From: Aphanomyces cochlioides
Lineage: Eukaryota; Oomycota; Saprolegniomycetes; Saprolegniales; Verrucalvaceae
NCBI GenBank assembly: GCA_019828595.1
Contig: JAHQRK010000003.1
Span: 3,348,001 to 3,412,000, forward strand
Reading direction: 5' to 3'
DNA length: 64,000 nt
Positions 10,892-22,200 of the stretch are shown in pieces. A program made the translations under genes and the position numbers. Each line of letters begins with the position of its first letter. Position 1 is the first letter of the stretch. The notes under the pieces are model-generated. The model was given only the letters and a program-made list of their open reading frames with translations, was not told the DNA's origin and made no database searches.

Positions 10892-11517
10892 GTTCATACT
10901 ATTTACACTTCTCTCATTCTACACACCATCTCTCTGCATTTACATCTTCCTTAACCTGCAACCATACATTCACTCACAGAAACCATACAAAGGCTACGTA
11001 CAGTCATATCAGTACATCTTCTACTCATTGCACATTTATTGCACACTTGCCAAAATTCCTTTTGTAGCCCATCAAACTCAAATGAAAGACAAACGATACC
11101 TTTCTGTATGACCTCAAATTCTCTAGTTCGAACTTACCTGGGGTCACCACAACCCAAACTTTTTCCGTTCAACACGGCAAGTACTCTATAAGAGTTGTAA
11201 TGTGGAAGTTATGGACTTCTGTGGATACAGGCACTAAATAACATGTCAACTTTAGAATAGATCAGATCTTTCTATTCATGTGTACTTGTCACAAGCGTCT
11301 AAACGTTGCAAACCTCCAACCAAAAGTCTCCGATGCAAATGAGAAATAGCTTTCATAGTTCATCCGAGAAACGAGATAATATTGAGTGGTGTGACTATGT
11401 ATGAAGTGTGCTGAGCAGGCAAAATAACGGTGCTTTGTGGTACGCAGGGAGTATTGATTCGGAGGTGAAAATGTCAAAGTGTATCTGTGGCTCATTAGTC
11501 GGTGTGCACTACACACA

Positions 11518-11589
11518 GCGCGAGTAGCTCAGTGGTAGAGCGTCAGATTGCAGCTCTGAGGGTCACTGGTTCGAACCCGGTCTGGCGCT
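11518..11589 (+). tRNA. tRNA-Cys(GCA), array L unit 9
   Basis: Exact repeat; GTACGCAG upstream variant. Confidence 0.95.
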
Positions 11590-11969
11590 GTCTTTTACCT
11601 TTTATACTTTTAAAAAATTCTATTTTTACTCTTGACTCCTAGCTTCATCCTTTCTAGTTGTATCACTTACACGTCGAGTCTCTATCTCCAGCAAAGACAT
11701 ATGGATATATATGAAAAATATGCACATTGATGTATGGTATCTCCTCAAACGGACACGAAGACCATCAATTCGATTTGAAAAACCAAGCTGGCTGGAGTCC
11801 TCCTGGTATCGATTTTCGAAAAACTAACCGTCGGGATAGGTGGGTGTATGTAGTATTCCTTTTTGCAAGTGCAAAGCTACAATACAGGTTGTAGTGGGGC
11901 GAATATAAACGGAGTGACTCGGGTGAAGGATTGACAAAAGTGTGCATGTTGATTCGAAAGATAAAAAGC

Positions 11970-12041
11970 TGAGGAGTAAGGGAGTTGAACCCTTGACCGT
12001 TGGGACTGGAATCCAACGCTCTACCACTGAGCTAACCCCCC
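11970..12041 (-). tRNA. tRNA-Trp(CCA), array L unit 9
   Basis: Convergent partner of the Cys gene at 11518. The spacer on its 5' side carries the TA insertion near 12157. Confidence 0.88.
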
Positions 12042-12668
12042 GTTCATACTATTTACACTTCTCTCATTCTACACACCATCTCTCTGCATTTACATCTTCC
12101 TTAACCTGCAACCATACATTCACTCACAGAAACCATACAAAGGCTACGTACAGTCATATATCAGTACATCTTCTACTCATTGCACATTTATTGCACACTT
12201 GCCAAAATTCCTTTTGTAGCCCATCAAACTCAAATGAAAGACAAACGATACCTTTCTGTATGACCTCAAATTCTCTAGTTCGAACTTACCTGGGGTCACC
12301 ACAACCCAAACTTTTTCCGTTCAACACGGCAAGTACTCTATAAGAGTTGTAATGTGGAAGTTATGGACTTCTGTGGATACAGGCACTAAATAACATGTCA
12401 ACTTTAGAATAGATCAGATCTTTCTATTCATGTGTACTTGTCACAAGCGTCTAAACGTTGCAAACCTCCAACCAAAAGTCTCCGATGCAAATGAGAAATA
12501 GCTTTCATAGTTCATCCGAGAAACGAGATAATATTGAGTGGTGTGACTATGTATGAAGTGTGCTGAGCAGGCAAAATAACGGTGCTTTGTGGTACGCAGG
12601 GAGTATTGATTCGGAGGTGAAAATGTCAAAGTGTATCTGTGGCTCATTAGTCGGTGTGCACTAACACA

Positions 12669-12740
12669 GCGCGAGTAGCTCAGTGGTAGAGCGTCAGATT
12701 GCAGCTCTGAGGGTCACTGGTTCGAACCCGGTCTGGCGCT
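12669..12740 (+). tRNA. tRNA-Cys(GCA), array L unit 10
   Basis: Gene body unchanged. The sequence just upstream is CACTAACACA instead of CACTACACACA (one base shorter), so spacing to unit 9 is 1151 bp. Confidence 0.95.
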
Positions 12741-13120
12741 GTCTTTTACCTTTTATACTTTTAAAAAATTCTATTTTTACTCTTGACTCCTAGCTTCATC
12801 CTTTCTAGTTGTATCACTTACACGTCGAGTCTCTATCTCCAGCAAAGACATATGGATATATATGAAAAATATGCACATTGATGTATGGTATCTCCTCAAA
12901 CGGACACGAAGACCATCAATTCGATTTGAAAAACCAAGCTGGCTGGAGTCCTCCTGGTATCGATTTTCGAAAAACTAACCGTCGGGATAGGTGGGTGTAT
13001 GTAGTATTCCTTTTTGCAAGTGCAAAGCTACAATACAGGTTGTAGTGGGGCGAATATAAACGGAGTGACTCGGGTGAAGGATTGACAAAAGTGTGCATGT
13101 TGATTCGAAAGATAAAAAGC

Positions 13121-13192
13121 TGAGGAGTAAGGGAGTTGAACCCTTGACCGTTGGGACTGGAATCCAACGCTCTACCACTGAGCTAACCCCCC
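13121..13192 (-). tRNA. tRNA-Trp(CCA), array L unit 10
   Basis: Convergent partner of the Cys gene at 12669. Confidence 0.88.
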
Positions 13193-13820
13193 GTTCATAC
13201 TATTTACACTTCTCTCATTCTACACACCATCTCTCTGCATTTACATCTTCCTTAACCTGCAACCATACATTCACTCACAGAAACCATACAAAGGCTACGT
13301 ACAGTCATATCAGTACATCTTCTACTCATTGCACATTTATTGCACACTTGCCAAAATTCCTTTTGTAGCCCATCAAACTCAAATGAAAGACAAACGATAC
13401 CTTTCTGTATGACCTCAAATTCTCTAGTTCGAACTTACCTGGGGTCACCACAACCCAAACTTTTTCCGTTCAACACGGCAAGTACTCTATAAGAGTTGTA
13501 ATGTGGAAGTTATGGACTTCTGTGGATACAGGCACTAAATAACATGTCAACTTTAGAATAGATCAGATCTTTCTATTCATGTGTACTTGTCACAAGCGTC
13601 TAAACGTTGCAAACCTCCAACCAAAAGTCTCCGATGCAAATGAGAAATAGCTTTTAGTTAGTTCATCCGAGAAACGAGATAATATTGAGTGGTGTGACTA
13701 TGTATGAAGTGTGCTGAGCAGGCAAAATAACGGTGCTTTGTGGTACGCAGGGAGTATTGATTCGGAGGTGAAAATGTCAAAGTGTATCTGTGGCTCATTA
13801 GTCGGTGTGCACTACACACA

Positions 13821-13892
13821 GCGCGAGTAGCTCAGTGGTAGAGCGTCAGATTGCAGCTCTGAGGGTCACTGGTTCGAACCCGGTCTGGCGCT
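13821..13892 (+). tRNA. tRNA-Cys(GCA), array L unit 11
   Basis: Gene body unchanged; upstream spacer has a 2-bp change near 13653, giving a 1152-bp unit. Confidence 0.95.
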
Positions 13893-14272
13893 GTCTTTTA
13901 CCTTTTATACTTTTAAAAAATTCTATTTTTACTCTTGACTCCTAGCTTCATCCTTTCTAGTTGTATCACTTACACGTCGAGTCTCTATCTCCAGCAAAGA
14001 CATATGGATATATATGAAAAATATGCACATTGATGTATGGTATCTCCTCAAACGGACACGAAGACCATCAATTCGATTTGAAAAACCAAGCTGGCTGGAG
14101 TCCTCCTGGTATCGATTTTCGAAAAACTAACCGTCGGGATAGGTGGGTGTATGTAGTATTCCTTTTTGCAAGTGCAAAGCTACAATACAGGTTGTAGTGG
14201 GGCGAATATAAACGGAGTGACTCGGGTGAAGGATTGACAAAAGTGTGCATGTTGATTCGAAAGATAAAAAGC

Positions 14273-14344
14273 TGAGGAGTAAGGGAGTTGAACCCTTGAC
14301 CGTTGGGACTGGAATCCAACGCTCTACCACTGAGCTAACCCCCC
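14273..14344 (-). tRNA. tRNA-Trp(CCA), array L unit 11
   Basis: Convergent partner of the Cys gene at 13821. Confidence 0.88.
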
Positions 14345-14970
14345 GTTCATACTATTTACACTTCTCTCATTCTACACACCATCTCTCTGCATTTACATCT
14401 TCCTTAACCTGCAACCATACATTCACTCACAGAAACCATACAAAGGCTACGTACAGTCATATCAGTACATCTTCTACTCATTGCACATTTATTGCACACT
14501 TGCCAAAATTCCTTTTGTAGCCCATCAAACTCAAATGAAAGACAAACGATACCTTTCTGTATGACCTCAAATTCTCTAGTTCGAACTTACCTGGGGTCAC
14601 CACAACCCAAACTTTTTCCGTTCAACACGGCAAGTACTCTATAAGAGTTGTAATGTGGAAGTTATGGACTTCTGTGGATACAGGCACTAAATAACATGTC
14701 AACTTTAGAATAGATCAGATCTTTCTATTCATGTGTACTTGTCACAAGCGTCTAAACGTTGCAAACCTCCAACCAAAAGTCTCCGATGCAAATGAGAAAT
14801 AGCTTTCATAGTTCATCCGAGAAACGAGATAATATTGAGTGGTGTGACTATGTATGAAGTGTGCTGAGCAGGCAAAATAACGGTGCTTTGTGGTACGCAG
14901 GGAGTATTGATTCGGAGGTGAAAATGTCAAAGTGTATCTGTGGCTCATTAGTCGGTGTGCACTACACACA

Positions 14971-15042
14971 GCGCGAGTAGCTCAGTGGTAGAGCGTCAGA
15001 TTGCAGCTCTGAGGGTCACTGGTTCGAACCCGGTCTGGCGCT
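14971..15042 (+). tRNA. tRNA-Cys(GCA), array L unit 12
   Basis: Exact repeat; GTACGCAG upstream variant. Confidence 0.95.
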
Positions 15043-15422
15043 GTCTTTTACCTTTTATACTTTTAAAAAATTCTATTTTTACTCTTGACTCCTAGCTTCA
15101 TCCTTTCTAGTTGTATCACTTACACGTCGAGTCTCTATCTCCAGCAAAGACATATGGATATATATGAAAAATATGCACATTGATGTATGGTATCTCCTCA
15201 AACGGACACGAAGACCATCAATTCGATTTGAAAAACCAAGCTGGCTGGAGTCCTCCTGGTATCGATTTTCGAAAAACTAACCGTCGGGATAGGTGGGTGT
15301 ATGTAGTATTCCTTTTTGCAAGTGCAAAGCTACAATACAGGTTGTAGTGGGGCGAATATAAACGGAGTGACTCGGGTGAAGGATTGACAAAAGTGTGCAT
15401 GTTGATTCGAAAGATAAAAAGC

Positions 15423-15494
15423 TGAGGAGTAAGGGAGTTGAACCCTTGACCGTTGGGACTGGAATCCAACGCTCTACCACTGAGCTAACCCCCC
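15423..15494 (-). tRNA. tRNA-Trp(CCA), array L unit 12
   Basis: Convergent partner of the Cys gene at 14971. Confidence 0.88.
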
Positions 15495-16120
15495 GTTCAT
15501 ACTATTTACACTTCTCTCATTCTACACACCATCTCTCTGCATTTACATCTTCCTTAACCTGCAACCATACATTCACTCACAGAAACCATACAAAGGCTAC
15601 GTACAGTCATATCAGTACATCTTCTACTCATTGCACATTTATTGCACACTTGCCAAAATTCCTTTTGTAGCCCATCAAACTCAAATGAAAGACAAACGAT
15701 ACCTTTCTGTATGACCTCAAATTCTCTAGTTCGAACTTACCTGGGATCACCACAACCCAAACTTTTTCCGTTCAACACGGCAAGTACTCTATTAGAGTTG
15801 TAATGTGGAAGTTATGGACTTCTGTGGATACAGGCACTAAATAACATGTCAACTTTAGAATAGATCAGATCTTTCTATTCATGTGTACTTGTCACAAGCG
15901 TCTAAACGTTGCAAACCTCCAACCAAAAGTCTCCGATGCAAATGAGAAATAGCTTTCATAGTTCATCCGAGAAACGAGATAATATTGAGTGGTGTGACTA
16001 TGTATGAAGTGTGCTGAGCAGGCAAAATAACGGTGCTTTGTGGTATGTAGGGAGTATTGATTCGGAGGTGAAAATGTCAAAGTGTATCTGTGGCTCATTA
16101 GTCGGTGTGCACTACACACA

Positions 16121-16192
16121 GCGCGAGTAGCTCAGTGGTAGAGCGTCAGATTGCAGCTCTGAGGGTCACTGGTTCGAACCCGGTCTGGCGCT
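16121..16192 (+). tRNA. tRNA-Cys(GCA), array L unit 13
   Basis: Gene body unchanged; the only array L unit whose upstream spacer carries GGGATCACC, CTATTAGAG and GTATGTAG together, the haplotype common in array M. Confidence 0.95.
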
Positions 16193-16572
16193 GTCTTTTA
16201 CCTTTTATACTTTTAAAAAATTCTATTTTTACTCTTGACTCCTAGCTTCATCCTTTCTAGTTGTATCACTTACACGTCGAGTCTCTATCTCCAGCAAAGA
16301 CATATGGATATATATGAAAAATATGCACATTGATGTATGGTATCTCCTCAAACGGACACGAAGACCATCAATTCGATTTGAAAAACCAAGCTGGCTGGAG
16401 TCCTCCTGGTATCGATTTTCGAAAAACTAACCGTCGGGATAGGTGGGTGTATGTAGTATTCCTTTTTGCAAGTGCAAAGCTACAATACAGGTTGTAGTGG
16501 GGCGAATATAAACGGAGTGACTCGGGTGAAGGATTGACAAAAGTGTGCATGTTGATTCGAAAGATAAAAAGC

Positions 16573-16644
16573 TGAGGAGTAAGGGAGTTGAACCCTTGAC
16601 CGTTGGGACTGGAATCCAACGCTCTACCACTGAGCTAACCCCCC
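16573..16644 (-). tRNA. tRNA-Trp(CCA), complete copy flanking retrotransposon copy 2
   Basis: The gene body is complete and normal, but its 5' flank is now the retrotransposon 5' UTR instead of the array spacer. Nucleotides 1-17 (16628-16644) are the left half of the target-site duplication; the right half is 25236-25252. The C run at the junction is 11 long rather than 6. An A-rich segment of the element (AAAAGTAAAAGT on the minus strand, about 10-25 bp upstream of the gene) may serve TFIIIB placement; that is inference. Confidence 0.88.
16628..16644. repeat. Left target-site duplication of copy 2 (17 bp)
   Basis: CACTGAGCTAACCCCCC, identical to 25236-25252 on the other side of the element. 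It equals nucleotides 17 to 1 of tRNA-Trp, so the staggered cut spans the D loop to the tRNA gene start. Exact length is slightly ambiguous because of the C run. Confidence 0.9.
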
Positions 16645-16709
16645 CCCCCACTTTTACTTTTGCCGTCAACCACTCAAGTCAACAGCCAAAGTAAGGTACC
16701 CCTCGACCA
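16645..16709 (+). promoter_or_regulatory. Short 5' UTR of copy 2
   Basis: About 65 nt separate the end of the tRNA-Trp gene from the ORF1 ATG. The stretch (C run, then ACTTTTACTTTTGCCGTC and following bases) is conserved in copy 3. With so little room, transcription must start from an internal promoter or use the divergent region beside the tRNA gene. Confidence 0.5.
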
Positions 16710-19268
16710 ATGTCGTCTACCGCCGCCGCCGATGCTGCCAAGCACTCTATGCCGAATGTCTCCTCCGTGAAGTACCTTGACCCTTCTGGTCCACCAGTGG
16801 ACGAGCAGGGTCCGACGCCGTCTCCTTCCGCCGACGCTCAAGATCGCCTTCTCCACGCACCCGCCAACGAAATCTCTGTCGAGTCCAACGCGAGCGAGTC
16901 CGACAAGCGCCATGAAGATGGATTCCACCACGCCGAAGACGCCGCCACGTCCCAACAAGCCCCTCCACCCGACCAAGCTAGCGACCCTGCGCCACGCCGA
17001 GTTATCATCGATCTCTCCGATCCCGTTGGTGCTCCGCCGCGCGAGAGTCCTCCTCAAAAAGAACAAGAACAACCCAAGAAAAAATCCTATGCCGACCTAC
17101 TCAAGGGCGATCAAGACAATGCACCTCCGAAACGAGTCAAGACTGTCGTCAACCGCCCCAAGCCGGAGTACCTCAGCAAACTCATCGACCTCGCGAGCCA
17201 AGAAGATGCAAACGAGGAAGACTTGCTTGAGGCCATCTCGCAGGCGACCCCAGTCAAGGTCAAGAAGGCCACCACCACGATGTGGATCGAAACTGATGGA
17301 GCCTTCTCCGACAAGGCCTATACCAACGAGAAGATCATCGACGCGATCTTCAAGGAAAACCAAGATGCCGAATGGGCGTACCTCCTATTGGAATTCGTTC
17401 AACTCAACAAAACGCGCACCGGCGACATCGTCGTGTCCATTACCTCGCGCGACGTGAAGGACATGCTCGCTGGGAAAACCATTTCGATCTTCGGCAAGGA
17501 GTTCACGATTCCAGTGCCTACGGTCAAGGTCAGCGGATCATCTCAAGAATCGAACGACCCGATGGACAAGTTCTTCTTTATGGACATCGTGGGCATTCGA
17601 TTCAACTTCGACTCTGCCAAGCTCGTCCGTTTGCTACGACGTTTGAAGATGAAGCCAATCTTTCAAGCGTATCGGCAACACATACCCAATGTTTCCTGCC
17701 AGTCCAATGTGTGGCGCGTCTACTTCTTGGAGGCAGAAGTCCCCAAACAACTAGTCGTCAACGGTCATCCAGCAGACCGACTGAAGATGGATGGTGTGGC
17801 CTACAATGTGTTTGTCAAGAACTTCCAACGCTCGGCTTCTCGCACCTCTTCTGCTTCACCTCATTGCTTGGACTTGGACCACGCCGCAGCGTTGATGCAA
17901 AGTCCGGAGAAGCAAGTGCCGGAACCAGAAGGACAAGGCGCAGTGGACCAAGGAGCCAAACAAACCAAACGCGCCAAAGTCAACGAGGAAAAACAACACG
18001 AAGAACCTATAATCCAAGGTCAGGGTGAAGAGTCACAAAATATGGAAGTGATCCCTCCTCATACCGAGCCAAAATCAAACGAAGAACCTTTACTCCAGGG
18101 TAGAGAGGAAGAGCCACAAGACATGGAAGTCACACCTCTAGAGACCGAGCCAATTGTTCCTCCTGCTTCATCGCAGTTGAGCACCAACATGGAAGTCGAT
18201 CCAAAATCAACTAAACGCACCACGAGTCAATCTGTCGACGAAGATGGATTTGTTGTACCTCGTTCGAAGAAGCGAGTAGCCGCTGCACAAGCGTCCCCAT
18301 CATTTGTATCGTGGGCCTCCGACAACTTCTTCAATGCTCTCGCAACCATCGAAGCAACTACTATGCCAGTGGATTCTCAGCATGAAACACCAACTCGTGT
18401 GTACATACCTGCGATCAAGAAGATCCCAGAAGAAAGCTTGAAAGCACGTGACGCCTTCGTGAAGAGGCAACATGTTGTCGACAGCAAGCTTTGCTGGCAC
18501 CCAGACAACCTCACCATGGAGGAGCTTGTCCAAGTGCTCCAAGCCAGCGTTGGGGAAGGAGCTGCCTTCCAACACCACAACCAAGCCAACACCACGGACA
18601 TCTCCGGAACGGAACTTGATGTTGTCGACTACATACGTCGATGCAACGTTGACGGACTCTGGAAAGTCATCCATTCCCACACCCAAAGCATGAACGTCGT
18701 CCTAACCAAGTTAGCCACACATACGTACAGTGATTACCTCAAGGTCGTCCGTATGCACGCTTGGCAACGTTGGATGTCGGCGACACAACTACCAGTGGTC
18801 GATTCATTCACGAATGGATTCAAGTTTACCTTTCAAGAACATCCAAAGTGGACCAGGCTTGAAGAAATCTCAAGCGTCTTGGGTTTCTTCGAGGACGCAC
18901 CAAAACACCCTGCCTTCCCAACGGATCAAGTGGAAGATGCTCTTGCCGCTTTCGAACTATGGATCGCTGTGCAAGCTCCGTTAGTCTTCAGAAATGACGC
19001 ATGGATCTTGTACCTCACTCGTCAGCCAGTAGCGTGGCTTCCAGCCAAACATGGCCGCATGTTGGCACCATCCACGCTCTGGGCTTTGCTGAAGTCGCTG
19101 TTCGGGCAATACTTTGCGGAAGAACTGAATCGTGTGTGCAAAACCGAGATGTCTTCGCGGATATGGCAGCTCAGTATTGATGCCTACCAGCCTACAGACA
19201 GCTCGTTAACAGCATTCGTTGGCAACGACAATACCCGCCTGCAACGCAGGAACAACTTGTTGTACTAA
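16710..19268 (+). CDS. Retrotransposon ORF1 protein, copy 2 (852 aa)
   Basis: The first ORF of the element, by position an ORF1/Gag-like RNA-binding partner of the ORF2 enzyme; no named domain is recognised and no CCHC zinc knuckles are seen. Residues 1-185 are rich in Ser, Pro, Ala and acidic residues and look disordered. Residues 186-372 are a conserved globular region with alternating hydrophobic strands. Residues 373-535 are an acidic linker with two related EEP..QG segments (about 431-445 and 458-472) and a basic motif EDGFVVPRSKKR (511-522) that could be a nuclear signal. Residues 536-852 are a conserved domain of unknown role. The ATG at 16710 matches the copy 3 start. The stop TAA (19266-19268) overlaps the ORF2 frame. 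Confidence 0.88.
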   Translation: MSSTAAADAAKHSMPNVSSVKYLDPSGPPVDEQGPTPSPSADAQDRLLHAPANEISVESNASESDKRHEDGFHHAEDAATSQQAPPPDQASDPAPRRVIIDLSDPVGAPPRESPPQKEQEQPKKKSYADLLKGDQDNAPPKRVKTVVNRPKPEYLSKLIDLASQEDANEEDLLEAISQATPVKVKKATTTMWIETDGAFSDKAYTNEKIIDAIFKENQDAEWAYLLLEFVQLNKTRTGDIVVSITSRDVKDMLAGKTISIFGKEFTIPVPTVKVSGSSQESNDPMDKFFFMDIVGIRFNFDSAKLVRLLRRLKMKPIFQAYRQHIPNVSCQSNVWRVYFLEAEVPKQLVVNGHPADRLKMDGVAYNVFVKNFQRSASRTSSASPHCLDLDHAAALMQSPEKQVPEPEGQGAVDQGAKQTKRAKVNEEKQHEEPIIQGQGEESQNMEVIPPHTEPKSNEEPLLQGREEEPQDMEVTPLETEPIVPPASSQLSTNMEVDPKSTKRTTSQSVDEDGFVVPRSKKRVAAAQASPSFVSWASDNFFNALATIEATTMPVDSQHETPTRVYIPAIKKIPEESLKARDAFVKRQHVVDSKLCWHPDNLTMEELVQVLQASVGEGAAFQHHNQANTTDISGTELDVVDYIRRCNVDGLWKVIHSHTQSMNVVLTKLATHTYSDYLKVVRMHAWQRWMSATQLPVVDSFTNGFKFTFQEHPKWTRLEEISSVLGFFEDAPKHPAFPTDQVEDALAAFELWIAVQAPLVFRNDAWILYLTRQPVAWLPAKHGRMLAPSTLWALLKSLFGQYFAEELNRVCKTEMSSRIWQLSIDAYQPTDSSLTAFVGNDNTRLQRRNNLLY

Positions 19269-22200
19269 GGTCCTCGCGGCTTCAGTGCAGCCAACTTCAT
19301 CGCATCCAAACCAACAACCACCACAGCCAACGTTCCCCAACTCTTCACTTGTCAACTTGTCCATTGTCACGGCCAATATAAATGGCCTTTCGAGAGACAA
19401 TGGAAACCAACTTGTCAACACCATGATCTCACGGAACGAGATCGTTGCCCTACAAGAAACCAAATTTGCCAGTGAGAAGAAATTCTCCACGTTCATGTTT
19501 CACCTTGCTCACGCTCTTGGTCATGACAAGTACTTCATTGCTGCCAATGACCATCGGCTTCTGGGAGGCGAACTTGAACAATACCGATCTGGTGGCGTCG
19601 CCATGATCTTCCAACACACCATCCCTGGCTTCAACACACTTCACCATGAACGCCAATACGACATCGAAGATCGCTACATGGTGGTCAGTTCAATGTGGGG
19701 AGACGACCCCATCTACTACCACAATGTCTACGCACCTGTTGAAGACAGCGAGCGAGACGCCTTCTTTGATGCCTTGCCACGAAACTTCCCAATCGCGTCC
19801 AAACATGTCGTCATGGGAGACTTCAATCTCCCGATGGATCGAGCATTGGACTCAAGAGGCTCCACCACCTCAAACCACCAAGTCAACAGGCAGTCTTGTT
19901 TCGCGTGGCTACAAGAACTTGAGGTCGTCGACGCCTGGAGAACTTTCAACCCCACGAAGAAGGTTTACTCTTCGCCGAAGGGACTCAATCGGCTTGATTA
20001 CATCTTCCTTCAGCCTGCCTTGTGTCGAATGTATTCTGCTGGCGAGTACTTCGAGCCTACAGCAAACACAGATCACTTATGGCACAAAGTGGAGCTCCAA
20101 CCAGTAAAAACAACACGCGTCAAGAGCTACTGGAAGCTGCCAAAAGAACTTTTGGCGATCCGAGAAGTTCGAGAGGCGATTGTGTCCGAAGCCAGCGAAC
20201 TGCTCGAGCGACTGCGGACATCGAACCAGCCAGGGGTCTTGTGGACTCAATGGCAACGCCGCACCAAACGCTTTCTTCAGAAATATCACGCTCGAATGGT
20301 AACGAACCAAAAGAACGCACTTCAAGAGGCCAAGATCCAATGGCTACAAGCTCAGTTACGACATCATCACGGACGCCTCACCGAAGCAGCTCTCAATACT
20401 GCAAGGACACAGTATGAGACCAAGAAGCAAGACTTGAAACAGCACCACGCGGACTTGAGTTTTGACTTCCACGCCACCCAAAACGAGGCACCGACAAGTC
20501 ATTTCTTTCGCAAACCACGCGCTCGGCAGTTTTCCATACCTATCGTCGAATGTTACGACGAACAAGGAAACGTCACTGCCATACCAGAGGAAATTCATGC
20601 AGCATTCAATCGTCATTGGTCGGCGGTGATGAGTGAAGGCGACTTTCAACCTACAAGTCCACAAGAGAAGTCACAGTTCTTGAATGTACTTGAGAGAAAC
20701 TTACCCCAAGACGATTCAGAGGCTTTGGATGCGCCGTTGACGATCGAAGAGCTAGCGCAATCCATCAAGACGATGAATCCTCACAAGTCACCTGGAATAG
20801 ATGGGTTCTCGGCTGGCTTTTACCAGCTACATCCAGCCTTGTTTGGCGAAATCTTGTCGGTAGTCTTCAACCACCAACTTCAGGAAGGCATCATGTTGGC
20901 CTCGCAACGCTGGTCCGCCATATCGTTGCTCTTCAAAGGCGGCGATCGACGCAACCCAGCGAACTATCGACCCATTGCCTTGATTCCAGTTGAAGTCAAA
21001 GTCCTATCGCGCGCGTTAGCGTATCGAATGTCACAAGTCTTACCGTTGATCGTCCAACCCGAACAAAATGGCTTCGTCAAAGGCAGGCGGATCCATGATC
21101 ATGTCATCTTTCTGCAAGACCTTCAACATCATTGCACCACCTTCAATCAAGAAGCCTACGCGATGTTCCTGGACTTTGAAAAGGCCTATGATCGTGTGAA
21201 TCATGAGTTCATGTTCGCCGTTTTGAAGAAATTCAATGTTGGAGATCACTTCATTGACTGGGTTAAGTTACTCTACAACCAAACTCAAGTCAGTTTGAAC
21301 ATCAATGGCAGACTTACCGATCCATTCTATCCATCGCGAGGAGTCAAGCAAGGCGATCCGTTGTCTTCGATGCTTTTCGTCTTGACGATAGAACCGCTCG
21401 CTCAAATGCTTCGCAATCATCCCGAGTATGGTTACGCTTTCTCGGACTCTGGGATCGCTTCCGTTCTTCTCTTCGCCGACGACACATCGCTCATCTCCAG
21501 CTCCGTGGGCGACTTGGAAGAACAGCTTAAGCTCGTCGACGAGTTTTGCCGTCACTCTGGAGCAAAACTCAATCGCAGTAAGAGCAAAGTCTTGACGCTA
21601 GACAACAATCAATCAGTATTCCAACATCCAAGGTTGAACATGGTACCAAGTGGAACGCCAGTGAAATATCTTGGGATTGAACTGGGACACCAATTGGATC
21701 CTATGCTTCAAATCAATGCAATCAGCGATAAGTTTTACAAGTCGTTTACCACGTGGGCGTGTCGAGCAAGAACCCTCAAAGGCAGGCGGTTGCTTGTGAA
21801 AACGATGAACCTATCACAGCTTTGGCATTACACGATGGTGCTACCGATACCAGACAATACCGTGCGAAAATGGCAGTCTATGGTCAACAAGTTTGTCATG
21901 AGTCGACGCACGCAAGCCGAAGACAAGTATTTGGCCCTTGCTCCAAGTGGCTTGATCCATGACTCGAAGACGGGCTTCAAAGTGCCGCATATTGCTTCAG
22001 TGATTCGAAAACAAAGAGTCACTCGTCTTCAACTCCTAGTCCAAGCTGATCAAGAAGAGCCTCCACAATGGGCAATCTTACCGACAGATCGCTTGAGTCG
22101 TTGCATGTATCCATACTCTCGAGTGACAAATTGGGACTTCATGATGTATCATCCTAGCCCAAACAATAAGCTCGTCCAGTTCAAGTTGCTCTCACCGTTT

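Larger units (their letters stand above)
1675..16644. repeat. Array L: tandem Cys/Trp tRNA units (13 units)
   Basis: Thirteen head-to-tail units of about 1150 bp. Each has 626 bp of divergent spacer, tRNA-Cys on plus, 380 bp of convergent spacer and tRNA-Trp on minus. Units are almost identical. Small changes include a TA insertion near 12157 with one base lost just before the Cys gene at 12669, a 2-bp change near 13653, and in unit 13 the linked variants GGGATCACC (near 15745), CTATTAGAG (near 15789) and GTATGTAG (near 16044). Confidence 0.97.

Noticed and set aside
1675..16644. CRISPR array or satellite DNA as explanation for the 1150-bp repeat
   Set aside because: The repeat unit is long, contains two complete tRNA genes and has no short direct repeats with unique spacers.
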